A stretch of DNA of 64,000 nt from Carya illinoinensis (GCF_018687715.1 NC_056765.1:28676254-28740253), one strand, 5' to 3'. Counted from the stretch's first letter, positions 20,880-33,958 are shown. The notes: generated by a model not told the origin, from the letters alone. Numbers and translations: made by a program.

Positions 20880-21357
20880 CTGTACAAATTATTAAAACTA
20901 TAAGTTATTGCTTCTTGCTAAAAATTTCTTTGATTTCTTGACTTAGCAAGAAATAGTTTGTTGTCATCTGCTCTAAAACTGAGGTTGGATATCCCATGCT
21001 TGACCCTTTTATCGCTATGATGATTTTTAAAGAACATAAATGCTCGTCAGATAAATAGTTTTCTTATTCATTGTAATAATCATGGTGTTATGCAGAGTGC
21101 TCGCAGCATCTGCCACGAATCTCTTTATCAACGACCATCTTCAAGAAAACATATTGCGCGCTCGCTTGGCCTCATCTAGAACAATATTGCTTACAAATGT
21201 ATTCGGCTTGTGCTTGGTTTTCAAACTTGAGAGAGAATATATGTTTATTAGTATCTAGGCTAGTGTATCTTTGTATTAATAATTAGACAAAGCTATTATA
21301 CATTCCTAGATTTTGTAAATATTTTTTGTTTAAATGAACCTTTCACCCTTTATAAAT

Positions 21358-21533
21358 GAGTAATGTTACGTACAGTCGTGGAGTATGCAAACGCCGCGCA
21401 ATCGCTTTGAAAAAGAGTGGGTCCATGATTAAAAAAGCTAGTTTTTTTCATATGGATCCCATATTAATTTATTTTTTTTCAAAGAGACTGTGCGATACTT
21501 GTACAACCGCAACTGCAAATATCATTTCTCTTT
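21358..21533 (+). mobile_element. MITE family A, degenerate copy
   Basis: It starts AGTAATGTTACGTACAGTCG and ends ACTGCAAATATCATTTCTC. The two halves are imperfect inverted repeats (TTTGAAAAAGAGTGGGTCCAT against ATGGATCCCATA). The same family is seen near 28330, 32186, 36691, 39425, 39984, 63016 and 63329. Confidence 0.65.
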
Positions 21534-21639
21534 ATAAATATATACATATTGATTAGAAATGGATAATATTTTAAAAAAAAAATTATAGCACTAGAATTAG
21601 AGCAAATTAAGAAAATTTAAAATGTTTACAGATTGCATG

Positions 21640-22388
21640 CCCAGCAAAGAGTAATGCTAGATATAGTCGTGGACTAGGCAAATGCTATGTAATTCTTTTG
21701 TAAAAGAATGGTGTTCACTATTGATACCATTTCTCAAGTTGAGTCAAATATTAAAACTTTTTTTCTATTTAAATGGTAGGTTTGGTGTGTCAAAAAATAG
21801 ATTTGCAAATAAATTTTTCTACGAAAAAAGAGTAACATCATGTAATATTGAAAGGAAAAATATAATTGCAAGCACAAGTGTGCACTAATATGTGCACTAA
21901 TGTAATGTGATTGGTCAAAAAGTAGATTTTATTGAAAACAATATTAATTTAAATTTTAAATATGAATAAATCAGTATTGGTACACAGATTAGTGCTCGAC
22001 TGTGCTTGTATATAGCAAAACTCATATTGAAACTCCTCACAAAATACATTTCTATATTGGGTTTTAGCAGCAAGTCTCCGTCAGAGATTCAGCTTGTTCG
22101 TGATGCATGTTAGTTAAACAATATGTCTTATATTGGAAGGAAGGTCTGCCAGAATCTATTGAAGCAAGTTCTTTTTATATGCTATGGACATAGAAACAAA
22201 ACTTCGTGCATAAGAAAAATTGAGAATTGATCGGAGCCTTACGATTTACTTGTTATGATATATCATCATTATGCTGGAAGCTCGACTTGAGATCTGTTCT
22301 TAATCATATAGATGTAGGTGAACGGATAGACATGCATCTCTGATTTTAGAACCCAAAAAATAAAAACATCTCTGACTTTGAAACCCCA

Positions 22389-22419
<31 letters not shown>

Positions 22420-22900
22420 TCCAAGTTAAGGAGGTTGTGCTAAAATCTGGGACAAAAACTATTGATACCTAGATAGAAGTTAGTCTTCATCCTTTGATGT
22501 TCAAAAAAGATGCTAACAATCCTCCATTTGATTGACAGTAAACAATAGATAACCTGAAATCCAGAGAAATGGATGATGTATGATCTCAAAGCTATCATTC
22601 TTCTATTGCTATCTCAACGAAAACAAGGAGAGATTAACTACTGATTACAGCAAATTGTTAAGGTACTTTTGTACAGCAATTTGGCCTAAATGGGAGGAAA
22701 TTTTCATGATTGGCATTACAAGAACATCCTGAAGTCTATCATGAAAAAAAATTTAACAGCAAGATGGGGAAGAAAGGGATCATGCCTCCACATCCATGTG
22801 ACTGAATAGGTAGCAGATTTTCCAACTTCTGAAATCCACTTTTACAAAGTGAAAATTCAGGAATTCGCTTGATACAGAAGAATGTTTGCATGTGTTTGCA
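21640..22900. other. Spacer between unidentified exons and the F-box gene
   Basis: It holds a second truncated family-A MITE start (about 21650-21745), a polyA run of about 27 bp at 22388-22414 and otherwise unassigned sequence. I see no convincing coding exon. Confidence 0.5.
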
Positions 22901-22939
22901 GATGGTGATGTTTACTGGCCCCTTTTGATATAATGTATG

Positions 22940-25900
22940 CTACTCCAAGACTTCAGTTGGCCAAAGCTGCTTCCACGTGGAAATCTCCTCCTGGTTCTTA
23001 AGCTTTCTGATTCCTCCATAAAATCCATCTGCCTCATTTCCCTCTTCCCTGTGGTCTTTCCTGTTGATGGTTGTGCATCTCCACCGCGAATCAGTGGTGT
23101 ACTGATTGAACTCCAGCACTACAGTGTCTGTGGCAGAAATTGAAGGCTTACAATTAGCATCCAGACTACCCTACAGGACTTGCTGCTACCAATATCCTTT
23201 TCTTTTTGCCATTTTCTTTCTGGTTTGTTCTGTATACACTATTTATTTGATGTATCCATATTATGCATATTCATTAGTAAAGGCTAACTGACAAAACAAA
23301 AAAAATTGTTGAAGTACCAGGCTTATCACTTTGCTTTAAGAAGAGGTTTGACATGCCAAAGCATGGAACCAAATCATCCCTAGGCAAAAGCTTCCGGTGT
23401 TAAAAGAATTAAAAATTGATATCAATTATATATAAAATTCAGCCTCTGTCAGAAGTCAGGTACAAAATGGTTTCACTTGCTCACATGCCAAAAAAAAACT
23501 TACCTGCTTAAAGTAAACTTATTTGTTTTAACACAAAAGACTACGGAACTGTGTCAAGTGGCAAGTAACAAGTAACAAGCAGAAACTATTTCGTTATTAT
23601 GCTTTTATTTTCTTGATCATTATTATTTATTTAGTTGTTGTGACCAGGGAAAGGACAGAAATTTCTCGTGAAATGAATGGTAGATGCATGTCACTCCGAG
23701 GTGCAACTTTGCCAAATTGCATATTTTGATTGTCAACAAGACAAAACAATCAAAGAAAATTTGGAAGCATGGTTGTTTGAATCCAATAAGCGTCTCAACT
23801 CATCTCATCCCATCTAGTCATTACAACTTTTCCAAACTCCCACACAAAATACAATAAACAATTCAATTTTTTCAAATCCCAAAACAAAAATAATATTAAA
23901 AAATAAAATTATAATAATATTTTACTCAACCATCAACTTTTATATCATCTAATCTCAACTCACTATTGAAACCTCCCCTAATTTCCACCATAATAGCCCT
24001 CATAACAAAAAAGAACAACTACTAGGCAAAAGACAGCGTACTAGAAACATTGTGTTTCTGTCAGTGTGGTTGGCCATAAATATTCCACCGAGACAGAAAT
24101 TATCACAATGTTCGTGGAAACTATGACATGCTGACAAAGATATGTCTTGGGACCAACAAATATCATAAATGGCGGTCCACACTTGAAAAATGGGATTTCA
24201 AGAAAGGGACTTTGCTAAAACTGGCGTGTTCAGCGAAAGTAAACTTCACATTCATGCCATCCACATTTTTGGAGATGCTATTGGCCTCTTACAAGATAAT
24301 TATTAAAGACCTATCAAAAAAATATTTATGCATTTTTAACCCCCCATCTTTTTCTCTTTATACTACACATATTTTCTCTTCTCAAGACAGTTATGGATAA
24401 GATGGGAAACTTGCTATGCTAAAATACGCACTGTCCAACTTTTTTTTTTCTTTTGATAAGTAAACTTAAAGCAGATCAAATTGAACTCTGCCCAACTATC
24501 AGACAGAAACACAGAAAAACTTGGAATCAGCTCCAGTCCAATCCCTCCCCACCTCCTTTTTCATTTATGTCCAAATCAGTATTATAAAGTGTAAAGTTCT
24601 AGATGCAAGGAAAAAAGATGAGATCAACATACCACTATTATGACAACGGCAGTGATTCTCAGTTCTATCACATGATTCCAAGTGACCTACTACACCATAC
24701 CACCAACCTGCAAATGATGGTGTGATTATCATTAACAAAAGATCGTATAATAGACTTCAGATATGGTAGATGAATTTAAAGGATAAATAATTTAAATAAA
24801 ACTTTAGCTACGTTCAAGCTCTTATTGATAAAAAAAAGTTTACTTCCTACAATGAAACTTTCCAAAATGATTTAGATTGACAGTGCAAGTATTAGGTGTG
24901 AATCATGTGACCAGTTTTGGGGATGAATAAGGTGATCAAGCTTATATTTTGAGGCAACATGAAAAATATAAAAAAAAAAAAAAAATGCGATCAAGCTTGA
25001 ACAAATTTTATGTTTTTTAGAGGAAAAAGATTTTACTTCTCCCTCCCTCCCTCTCTTTCAAAAACCAGTAACAGACATGTCAGTTTGTATTTCTCATCAT
25101 TGTATTTATTCTTATCTAGCAAAAAAAATATTCATTCTTTTTTTTGATAAGTAAAAAAAAAGTATTCATTCTTTCATGAAGTTTCTTCAAACGACTTCCT
25201 TTTATCCATCTCCTAGCAACCCAAATCATGTAATAAAAGAACAAATGAAACAAAGAAAAAGAATCTAGAAAATAAAAACGAGTAGAGACCCTATATTGAT
25301 TTAGATAAAACTGAAATCGACATTCATTGCAAGAGATCTCTGCAAGGAACGAACCATAAGGGAACTCTTTATTTCTTCTCCACTGAATCTCAATATTATT
25401 TCCAGGGCGTAACTCATTTAAACAGTCAGAGATATGGAGGTCGTGTGGAGCAGTGTCAACAGGTGGTGCTCTTAGCCTTTCCCATGGCACACCAATTTCA
25501 ATAGGAACAGCTCTTCTTCCATGAGGTGGATACCTGCAATGGAAAGATAATCATCCAAATCAAATAACCGTACATCATCATCTCCCAATTCTTGATTAAA
25601 AAAGCCTAACTTTTTTTCAAACAAAAGCTATTAATTAAAATATCCAGAGTAGGTTATCAAGAAAAAAAACCTAAAAAGAAAAAAAAAAAAAAAACTAAAC
25701 TCATTCAAAGTTATGTTCTTAGAAGGCCGTCAGTCCAATTACCTGGCTTGGAAGGTGTCAGTACGGCAATCATAGCTAACCTCAGCATCATAGCATGACA
25801 ACATGAACCCAACATGGCCATTCTACAAAACAGCTTAATTGGTTAAAAAAACTGATAAGCAAATATAAAACTGAAGCTAAAAGAAACTTATCTGTAAAAG

Positions 25901-26599
25901 AATTCACATTAGTACAGTCAGTACCTCGCGGTTATAGACCTGAGCAGGAAAACAGAACCTGCCACTCTCAAGGGCAAGATACCAACCCATAATTTTATCA
26001 ACCGGCAAAGAACTTCTTTGCTTGCTACCATTGTCAACCCTCCATCTAAACCATGAAAAAGGCCAACTAAGAGATAGAAACCTCATGAGGCCCCTTTGCT
26101 TGCCTTGCTTTAGATTGTTAGAGTCCATGTTCAAAGCAATATACCATTGCCACTCCCTGTATGCAGCTGGACCGATAATTCTATCCCACTTCTGTCTCAT
26201 GTGCTTCTCCCAAAGGTGGTCACTCATACATCTCTCCCTCAAAGAGCTACAAACAGCAGCCGTGCTACAAAGTGCAGCAGGAGGTAGCCTCTCAAGAATG
26301 CATTCCAAGGCCAATTCTGGCAAGTCCAATACCGACATCTCTCCGGTCTCCTCAACATTCTCTACTTTAGAACTTGGACTCTTCTTCATTAGAGACATAT
26401 TGTAGGGAACTAGAGAATGATAGCAACTTGACAGCGTATCCTTTATCAATTCAGATATGTGAAACAATGATAAGATTTTCCAAAACCAGAGGAACGACAA
26501 TTTCATATCATTAGCCCCTGGTGGTGGGAGCGGTTTGAGAGGGAGGGACTTTATAAAGAGGATGAAGGGGAAGCAAGTGATCAATAAGTAAAGTAGCAT
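22940..26599 (-). CDS. F-box protein (At2g32560-like), five exons
   Basis: Exons on the minus strand are 26599-25925, 25822-25743, 25533-25355, 24707-24633 and 23127-22940, all with GT-AG borders and consistent phases (0, 2, 1, 1), giving 398 residues. Residues 1-20 are hydrophobic ([16 protein letters not shown]). The F-box lies at about 89-134 ([17 protein letters not shown]). The C-terminal region contains [51 protein letters not shown] and ends [10 protein letters not shown], the signature of a small conserved plant F-box family. It is expected to act as a substrate receptor of an SCF ubiquitin ligase; the substrate is unknown. An ATG 15 bp upstream (26614) would add MYPFP; I chose the internal Met because the known relatives begin MLLY. 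All exons are intact. Intron 3 carries two micro-retroinsertions. Confidence 0.9.
23788..23970 (-). mobile_element. MITE family D (GAGATGAG-ended, hAT-like)
   Basis: It contains CTCAACTCATCTCATC, then AATACAATAAACAATTCAA and AATATTAAAAAATAA blocks that recur at about 28915-29240, 29270-29462, 32385-32592, 36300-36455, 37050-37262 (opposite strand) and 40600-40790. It lies in F-box intron 4. Confidence 0.65.
24441..24487 (-). mobile_element. Short LINE-tail insertion, about 47 bp
   Basis: A T-run plus TTTTGATAAGTAAACTT and a few more bases lie between 10-bp copies CTGTCCAACT (24431-24440) and CTGCCCAACT (24488-24497). The tail matches the local LINE family. It lies in F-box intron 4, close to exon 4. 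Confidence 0.5.
25141..25153 (-). mobile_element. Micro-retroinsertion in F-box intron 3
   Basis: TTTTTGATAAGTA lies between two copies of an A-rich repeat ending TATTCATTCTTT (about 25121-25140 and 25154-25174). It has the same tail as the insertion at 4021-4040. Confidence 0.65.
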
Positions 26600-28300
26600 T
26601 GGAAAAGGGTACAACTATTTAGGGTCAAAAACGGGTTGCTCATCAATGAATATGGCAATACCAAAGGAAGAACCAATCGACTTTAAAAGCAATGGTACAA
26701 TAATGAGGAAATTGAATTTTTGTTTCAGTTCTTCCTCAACCACCTTAACATAAACAAGCAAAGAAGGATCTTCCCATCACTTTCACCACATATGGGTTTT
26801 TAGTGGTTGAAAGAAAGCCCACCAAACCCAACGGTGGGCCTCCCTGTCAAAGTTTAATCAGAACAGAAGATGGGCAACTAAAGGGACTCAAAGGAAATAA
26901 CTTTGATGAAAAGTCAGCTTAGCCAATCCAATCTAAAAGGCCGAAGAAGCTAAGAGCTTCTTCTCCCTCTTTTCGCTTTAGAAAAATGGCCCTCCAAGTA
27001 AGGAAGCCGACCGTACAGACAAACTCAGCAGGTGTCATACAAAGAGTAAATTGGGAGGGGGGACAGCACTGGATGAATTCAGGAAGCTAACGAAGGTGGG
27101 GGCACTCAGATCTGATATAGATTTTTCCTGACACCAGGAAAACTTTGAACCCAAGATGAATGATAAAGATAAGTCTACATACAAAGACCCATATCCCCAA
27201 AATCTTTGAAGTCTACTGATAAATCTTTTTTGAGAATAATAAGGTGGAAAGAAGATCTGGGAATAAGTTGGGATTTGAAGCACAATTAGGTGCACCCTCA
27301 AAATCTGTATAAACTAATGGAAAAGACACCAGAAGCAAAGATAATAGAATCTTGTGGGGGGTTGGTGGTGTTGATGGTGGTGGTAAGAAGGAAGAGAAGA
27401 TAAGAGTTTGATGAAGACGATGATGGACGTGAAGTGTGGGGTCCCTCTCACTTCAGTCCAACGGATTCTTCATCACAACTCACCAAATCCTCCTCCACCA
27501 GCAGACCTTTCAATCTCTCTTTCTCTTGAGCAAGGCAGAATATCAAACAGGTCATGAACAAATATAGGGAGGGAAAACAGAACTGTACATTTATACCACT
27601 GAAATGGGCGGTTCTGGTTGAACATAATTTTCGAGGGTTCATTTGTGTGGACGCAAAATCTATTGTTCTAATTCCCACAGCAAAATCCATAGCAAATCTT
27701 ACAATTTGGAGAAAATAACGTTTAACCAGACAAAGTAGCCGTTAATTCAATGTACAATAAAAGGAAAAAGGGATATTATTGGCTCAGGAAAAGGAAAAAG
27801 GAGAGAGAAATTATTGGTGGATACTGTTTCCAAGAGATATTCAAAGGCTGTGGGCAACCACAAGCAACACCAAAAAATTAAAAATATAAAAATATAAAAT
27901 TGAAGGGTTCCCTAGAACAAATGAGAAAGTATATACATCCTTAAAAATAAGAAGAAAAAAATAATGAGCTCTATTGCATTATTACCTTGTGTAAGTTTTC
28001 TAGGATTTGGATTTTTTTAGCAAATTTTAGGGTCGGTATTTAAGAATATAAGTGGGATATACATATAAAATAGATCTTAAAATATTTATAATTGTTCGAA
28101 TAAATCGTTTTAGGGGTATTAAATAATTAATAAATACTATGGAGTCCATTATATTCCTCTAATCTAGTTGGAGGAATATAATCTTAACATTAGTTGCTTT
28201 CACGTGAACATGCTCTACTGTTAATTTATAATTGCTCTACTGTTAACATTAGTTGAAATTTTTTAATCAAATTTAAATGAATTTGGTTTTAAATGGATAA
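26600..28300. other. Upstream region of the F-box gene
   Basis: Probable promoter and 5' UTR of the minus-strand F-box gene. Minus-strand open frames at 27301-27035 and 27690-27448 show no family resemblance. No TATA box stands out. From about 27.9 kb the sequence becomes very AT-rich. Confidence 0.45.
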
Positions 28301-28329
28301 TGCCTTACTGTTAAAAGTATATCTAATTT

Positions 28330-29465
28330 GATTAATATTACGTAAAATCGTAGAATGTATAAATATTGTATAATTATTTTTAAAAAAATAAAATTAATTT
28401 TTTTCATATAAATTTTATATTTACATATTTTTTTTAAATAATTATAATAATAACATATTTTATGACTATAAATATTCTTTCTTATCTAATTTATATGTCA
28501 AACCTACAGGGAAGGGTCCTTCATTATTAAAATCGATAAATTATCGATGTCAATGATCACATATGAGTATTGATACAGTTACTACAAGTCTACTACAACT
28601 GTCCTACGTGTCACATTATTTTATTATTTTTTGCACCAATCCTATGATCCTTTACTTTGAATTAAAATGAAAAAAAAAAACACTAATTGTATTAATAAAA
28701 ATTTTATTTACAGTCATTTTTACATACTCTTTTATATATTCTATTAATATAATTGATTATATCATTTTTTTAAATATAAAATAATTACTTTAATTAATCA
28801 CATCAATAAAATATATAAAATTAACTGTATATGACATAACTCTTATATTAAAATTGGGTTACAATAGAAGCTCTGTCATTTTTTATCGCACATTAAAAGG
28901 ATGTTGGGAAATAGTTTTGATTTATCACATTATATCTTATTTTATTTCATTTTTTTTCTAAATATTATTTAAATATAAATATTTTCAAACTTATTATTAC
29001 AATATTTATAAACTTATCATTACAGCTTTTTCAAAATTTCAAACAAAAACCAAAAACAATTCAAACATTTTCAAATTTCAAAATAAAAATTGTATTAAAA
29101 AATTATATTCTAACAATTTTCTACTTTATAATATTTTTTATTCAACTTTTTCTCTCTCATTTCTCAAATCTCCATAAAATATTAATTCAAACTATTTTAC
29201 TACTATTCACAAATTATCTTACTGTACAAAATTTTCATCTCATCTCATTTTATTTTTCAAGCATCTTCTAATAATATTTCATCTTATCTCATCTAATTAT
29301 TATAATTTTTTAAAATTTTTAAATAAAATATAATAAACAAATCAACTTTTTTAAGTTCCAAAACAATAATAATATTAAAAAATAATATTCTAATAATATC
29401 TTATTCAATTTTTAACTTACATCTCAGCTAATCTTATCTGAACTTACTATCCAACTTACCGACCC
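28330..29465. mobile_element. Cluster of MITEs (families A, F and D)
   Basis: A family-A copy at about 28330-28485 ends TGACTATAAATATTC. A family-F inverted-repeat element lies at about 28700-28860 (TATATTCTATTAATATAATT against AATTAATC...ATAAAATATATA). Two family-D copies lie at about 28915-29240 and 29270-29462. There is no coding capacity. Confidence 0.55.
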
Positions 29466-30105
29466 TCCTCTAAGAGTTAGGAGATCCGATCTTGAAAATT
29501 CAACTACAAGGGGGGAAGATACCAATTGAAAAGATTGATAGTGTCTAAATGCAAAAAAATGTCTATAAACTTTGTCCTTCTTCCCCCCCAAGGCCCCTAA
29601 TTACAATTTCCAAATGATTTCCCAGAGTTTGCATCTCTATTGCTTTGATATTGAATTGACAGTCTCTTGACACCAAAGGCAACATGCTTAGCATTTATGC
29701 TGAAAAGGATAGGACTTTGGCAGCTCCTATCAAGTGCCAACTTACCATGAAAGCAACAAGAACATGTGATAAGTGACAACACAGAGGGATAGAGATTAGA
29801 GAGAGAGATTATTCTTTGAAAAATAATAATAATAATAAATAATGAAATATTATTGAAGATTTTTATTTTCTTGGTACGATATGTCATAAACCAAACTGTC
29901 TGTCAATGCCATCATTCATCTCAAGATTCTTTTTTCAAGAGTAGGTTGCCGACAAAAGTTACAATCATGCTACAAGTTTTCCTTTTAGAATTTTTTTAAT
30001 TATTATATTTTTATTATGTTATGATGCAATATGTTACAATAAAAAAAATATTTATTATAAGGTAAAATTGAATTGTGATGGACTATATTTAAACATTTTG
30101 TATCT
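29466..30105. other. AT-rich spacer, no gene recognised
   Basis: A minus-strand frame at 29887-29597 has no recognisable similarity. The only local structure I see is the (TAA)n run near 29823-29840. Confidence 0.45.
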
Positions 30106-30278
30106 ATTGGAATCAGGGTTATCTGACAAGATGATAAGAGTGAAGTGTTGATGGCATTGAGTGGGAGAGAAGTGTGTGAGTTTGAACTGGATGGGATTGA
30201 AGCTCTTGTTGCAATTAGAGGGTTACAGATGGTTCTTCATCTTGGTATATGTGGTTTAATTATAGAATGTGACTCTAT

Positions 30279-30385
30279 TGAGAATTCCTACACAGTTTAG
30301 GAACAAACTCATCCTGAATTTTATAAGAAGTTAACATACTCTTCTTATTAGACCTTTTAAGGGGAGAAATGTGTGTTTTCATATA
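30279..30385 (+). repeat. 5' LTR of TRIM
   Basis: 107 bp, sharing GAAACAAACTCATCCTGAA-like and CCTTTTAA blocks with the 3' LTR but with several substitutions, so the insertion is not recent. Confidence 0.8.
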
Positions 30386-30484
30386 GTATCAGAGCCAGGT
30401 TAACCTATGACCGATGATGGGCTCCTGCAACCTACCCACGATGATGGTATCGAAAATACCAGTCCACACGTGAGGGAGCGGTAT

Positions 30485-30591
30485 TGAGAAGTCTCACACG
30501 GCTTAGAAACAAACTCATCCTGAACTTTATAAAGAGTTACTATACTCCTCCTATTAGGCCTTTTAAAAGAAAAAATGTGTGTTTCTATATA
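30485..30591 (+). repeat. 3' LTR of TRIM
   Basis: 107 bp, starts TGAGAAGTCTCACACGG, ends TTTCTATATA. Confidence 0.8.
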
Positions 30592-30839
30592 CTATTTATC
30601 TATTATTGAAGCTGTGATTTCTAGAGAACAAAATCTCACTATTATAAGTCCCTTGGTTATGGAAATACAATGTTTGTTATGAAAATTTCAAGCATGCAAG
30701 GTGCTTCGTATTGGAAGATAGGATAATGAGGCTGCTCACTTGCTAGCCCGTCACCCTAGGCTAATGGAATATACAATTCAATGGTGGCGTCAATGTCCTG
30801 GTTTCCTTATATCTCGGGTTTTATTAGATGCAGTAATGT

Positions 30840-33740
30840 AACTGAATTATGTATTCATATTTCATTTTATATGAATGAATTTATGTTTCTTTATTTTTTA
30901 ATAAATTATTTAAAGTCACATAAAAAATATAAAATAATAATAATAATAATAATAAAATTCGTCTAATGTCATTTTTATTCTTTCTAGATTAAATACAATG
31001 AGAATTGGAACTTGAAGGACCAAGACTACAATACTTTTAGGGAAAAAAAAAAATCGACCCCAAGATTTCTTAGACAAATTTGAGTTACTTATTGCATATT
31101 TTTCAAATATGAATTCGTGATGCTTTCAGCCTAGAATACCACTACGAGGTCTATTGGGATGTCTTCTAGATCTGGGTACAATTTGGGACATTAACCCAAG
31201 GTCCCAAAGAACTTGATCCCCTTAGAGTCCAATCCATCATGATCATCGAGATGATAACTGTTTAAGAGTCTTTCGGGAAAGGAAAGCTATCTGATCGTTT
31301 GATTATAGATAAGTTCTTCATCCATAACTTAAATTCCGAATAACAGATAAGCTCGCTATCACATAATAACAAAAGTCTCACAGACTCCATATGTACAGAC
31401 GACCCAGGTATTTGAAGGCTACCTAATCCATTCGTATAGTAAAAGAGATTTCCATTATTATTATTAACTTAAATATCAGAGGTATTCTCTAGAACTCTCA
31501 AACTATTCAACTCTTTGGTTGCAAAGGATCTAGTGTAAGTCGCGGAGAGACACGTCCACAACACATCCTATCACATTATGTCATGTCATTAAATACATGA
31601 CAAAAATATCATATCTTCCTACTACAAAACCACCCAATAATTCTTGAAGCACTTGCAATTATTGAGACACATATAATGAAAAGGGGTATCACATGTTTTC
31701 AACATCAATACAGCATAGAATTAAGTGAGAGGATTAAGGATATCTTGATTACTACTACTGAAAATAAGAGTTTTGTTACGTATAAATAAAGTCGCATATT
31801 AATTTGCGTCTCAATATTAATTTTTTCTTAGTTAAAAGTTAAATTATTATTATTTTTAATAAAATTTATATTTTGACTAATCATAATAAATTAATATACA
31901 TATTAATATACAATTATACTTACAACTAAACTATTCCTCATAAAAATAACGTGTTGCTTAATTTCATTTAAATCAGAAAGTTGGCAGTGGCAGTGGGTTC
32001 CTTGTTATCTCCCACTTCTTTCTTATTTTCCATTTACTTTACTTCGTCCTCGTTTGTCGTTTCATCAGCCAAAATAATTGTCGCCTTGTGCCCAATTCAG
32101 GATGTTGACTTGAAAATATGTTGAGTTTTCTTTCCTCTCTTATTTTTAGCCTAACCCATCTCATCTAAGTTATTAATATCAGATACAGTTGTAAATTATA
32201 TAAATATTACGTATTTATTTTTTAAAAAAGTAAAATTTATTAGTAAAAAATTAATTTTTTAAGTGAAGTCTATATTTTTTTACTCTTTCAAAAAAATATG
32301 TGGTGCTTATTCACTTCATGACTATAAATATTATTTCTCTACTTCTATTGTAAAATTTGAAATTTAAAATTTATCTTCTAGGACTAGTTTAGTTACATAA
32401 AATTAAACTATTTTATCTCATATAATCATTATAACTTTTTCAAATTCTCGCATAAAATACAATAAACAATTCAACTTTTTTAAATTTCAAAACAAAATCA
32501 ATATTAAAAAATTATATTATAATAATATTTTATTCAACTTTTAACAAAACATCTCATCTCATCTCATCTGAACTGTGTAATCAAATAAGACCTAAATCAA
32601 ATTATGTCATGTAAATACTTTATTAAATATACTTTATACACTGACTTGATAGACCAATCATATTTTCTCCTTAAAAGAAAATGGATCGGAGAAAAATAAG
32701 ATATAAGCTTACTCTCTTAACCAATTGTGAAAGGAATTTTGCAAATTTTTTCTAAGAAATGTGGTTTTTTTTTTTTTTTTTCAAGTCCCAAGCATATTAT
32801 ATTCCCTATAAATCATATATATGTTGATTAATTCATGTTGAAGTAAGGTCGTTGCTCATTATAATTCATGTAAACTTAAAGGTTTTTATTTAATTTATTC
32901 CATTTTACATTTGGTTCAATTCGTTTTATGCATCATTTCTAGCCGTTCAAGAGTAATTTTCTTTGCTTTTTAACAATACAAGTAAGTCAATAAAGGAAAA
33001 TAATTTAGCTACAAATGGATTATACAATATTAAATTCATAAACTGATATGGTTTGATATAATATATCAAATTATAAAATTATTTTTATTATAAAATAGAT
33101 ATAATAGACTATATGAAGTAACATCAGTTTATTAATTTATTTTTATCTAATCACTTTTGTATCTGTAGCAATTTTCAACTAGATAGCCTATCATTCTCAA
33201 ATAGAACGATGTGTACAATAGTGTGTTTAAAAACTTGTACATTCTAAAATTATATGTCAAAAAAATATTTTCTATTAATCTAAATATGGAAAATGAAGAA
33301 GAAAAAAGATAAAAATAAAAATAAAAAGCGCATATCATACTATGGTAATAAATAAAGAGTTATCTTATAGAGTCAGTTTTTATACATTTTATTAATATAA
33401 TTAATTAAAATAATTATTTAATATTAAAAAATAATTTGATTAATTATATTAATAAAATATATAAAAAATATATAACTATAACTATGCATAAAGTTTTTGA
33501 TAAATTAAATAAAGGATAGGAATCCTATTTGGCCACCATTCCTTTCTGTTCCAAATCACAATTATTATTATTATTTACTTTTTCTTTTCAAAACTTGTTT
33601 GTATGTGTCAAATTACTTTAATTAAGTACAATTTCCAGTGACTTCTACACAGCTTTTCGGCCTTTTGTTGCAGCAAACATGGACGGCTGACAACAAAACA
33701 TTCTGCAAAAAACTCCAGCACTTTCTTACACCAATATATA
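30840..33740. other. AT-rich intergenic region with MITE remnants
   Basis: I recognise no gene. Around 31100-31500 is a less AT-rich stretch that could be an LTR-element remnant, but I see no ends. MITE copies occur at about 32186-32340 (family A), 32385-32592 (family D), 33000-33175 (a palindromic family also at 37801-37975) and 33360-33490 (family F). A T-run lies at 32763-32780. Confidence 0.5.
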
Positions 33741-33751
33741 TAAGGGATTTG

Positions 33752-33958
33752 TTACATACAGTCATTAAATGTAGTCGGTATGCAGTCGACTGTACAGAAT
33801 GAATAAAAAAAATTATAAAAATTTTTTTTTATATTCAAGGGGACCTACATGAATTATAAAAAGTTATAAAAATATTTTTTTTTTATGTAGGTCCTGTATT
33901 AATTTTTTTTTACAGCCGACTGCACGCCGACTGCATCTGCCGACTGCAAAAAATATTT
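33752..33958. mobile_element. MITE family B, hairpin-like
   Basis: It begins TTACATACAGTCATTAAATG and ends with repeated GCCGACTGCA units. The core is an inverted repeat (GGACCTACATGAATTATAAA against TTTATGTAGGTCC). The sequence at 11405-11450 resembles its end. Confidence 0.55.

Larger units (their letters stand above)
30279..30591 (+). mobile_element. TRIM (miniature LTR retrotransposon), 313 bp
   Basis: Two LTRs of 107 bp each (30279-30385 and 30485-30591) start TGAGAA and end TATA. A primer-binding site, GTATCAGAGCCAGG, follows the first LTR at 30386 and matches initiator tRNA-Met. A purine stretch, GAGGGAGCGG, precedes the second LTR. CTAT flanks both sides (30275-30278 and 30592-30595). 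The internal region is 99 bp and non-coding, so it must have been mobilised in trans. Confidence 0.85.
30110..30838 (+). pseudogene. RNase H-like (RVT_3) retroelement pseudogene, split by a TRIM element
   Basis: The left part encodes SGREVCEFELDGIEALVAI and LHLGICGLIIECDSI; the right part encodes IIEAVISREQN, RQDNEAAHLLARHP and ending residues. Together they form the C-terminal half of the RNase H domain found at the end of some plant LINEs. The catalytic-region AE...D and NxxAH signatures are recognisable. A TRIM sits between the halves and small shifts break the frame. The catalytic N-terminal half is missing. Confidence 0.6.
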
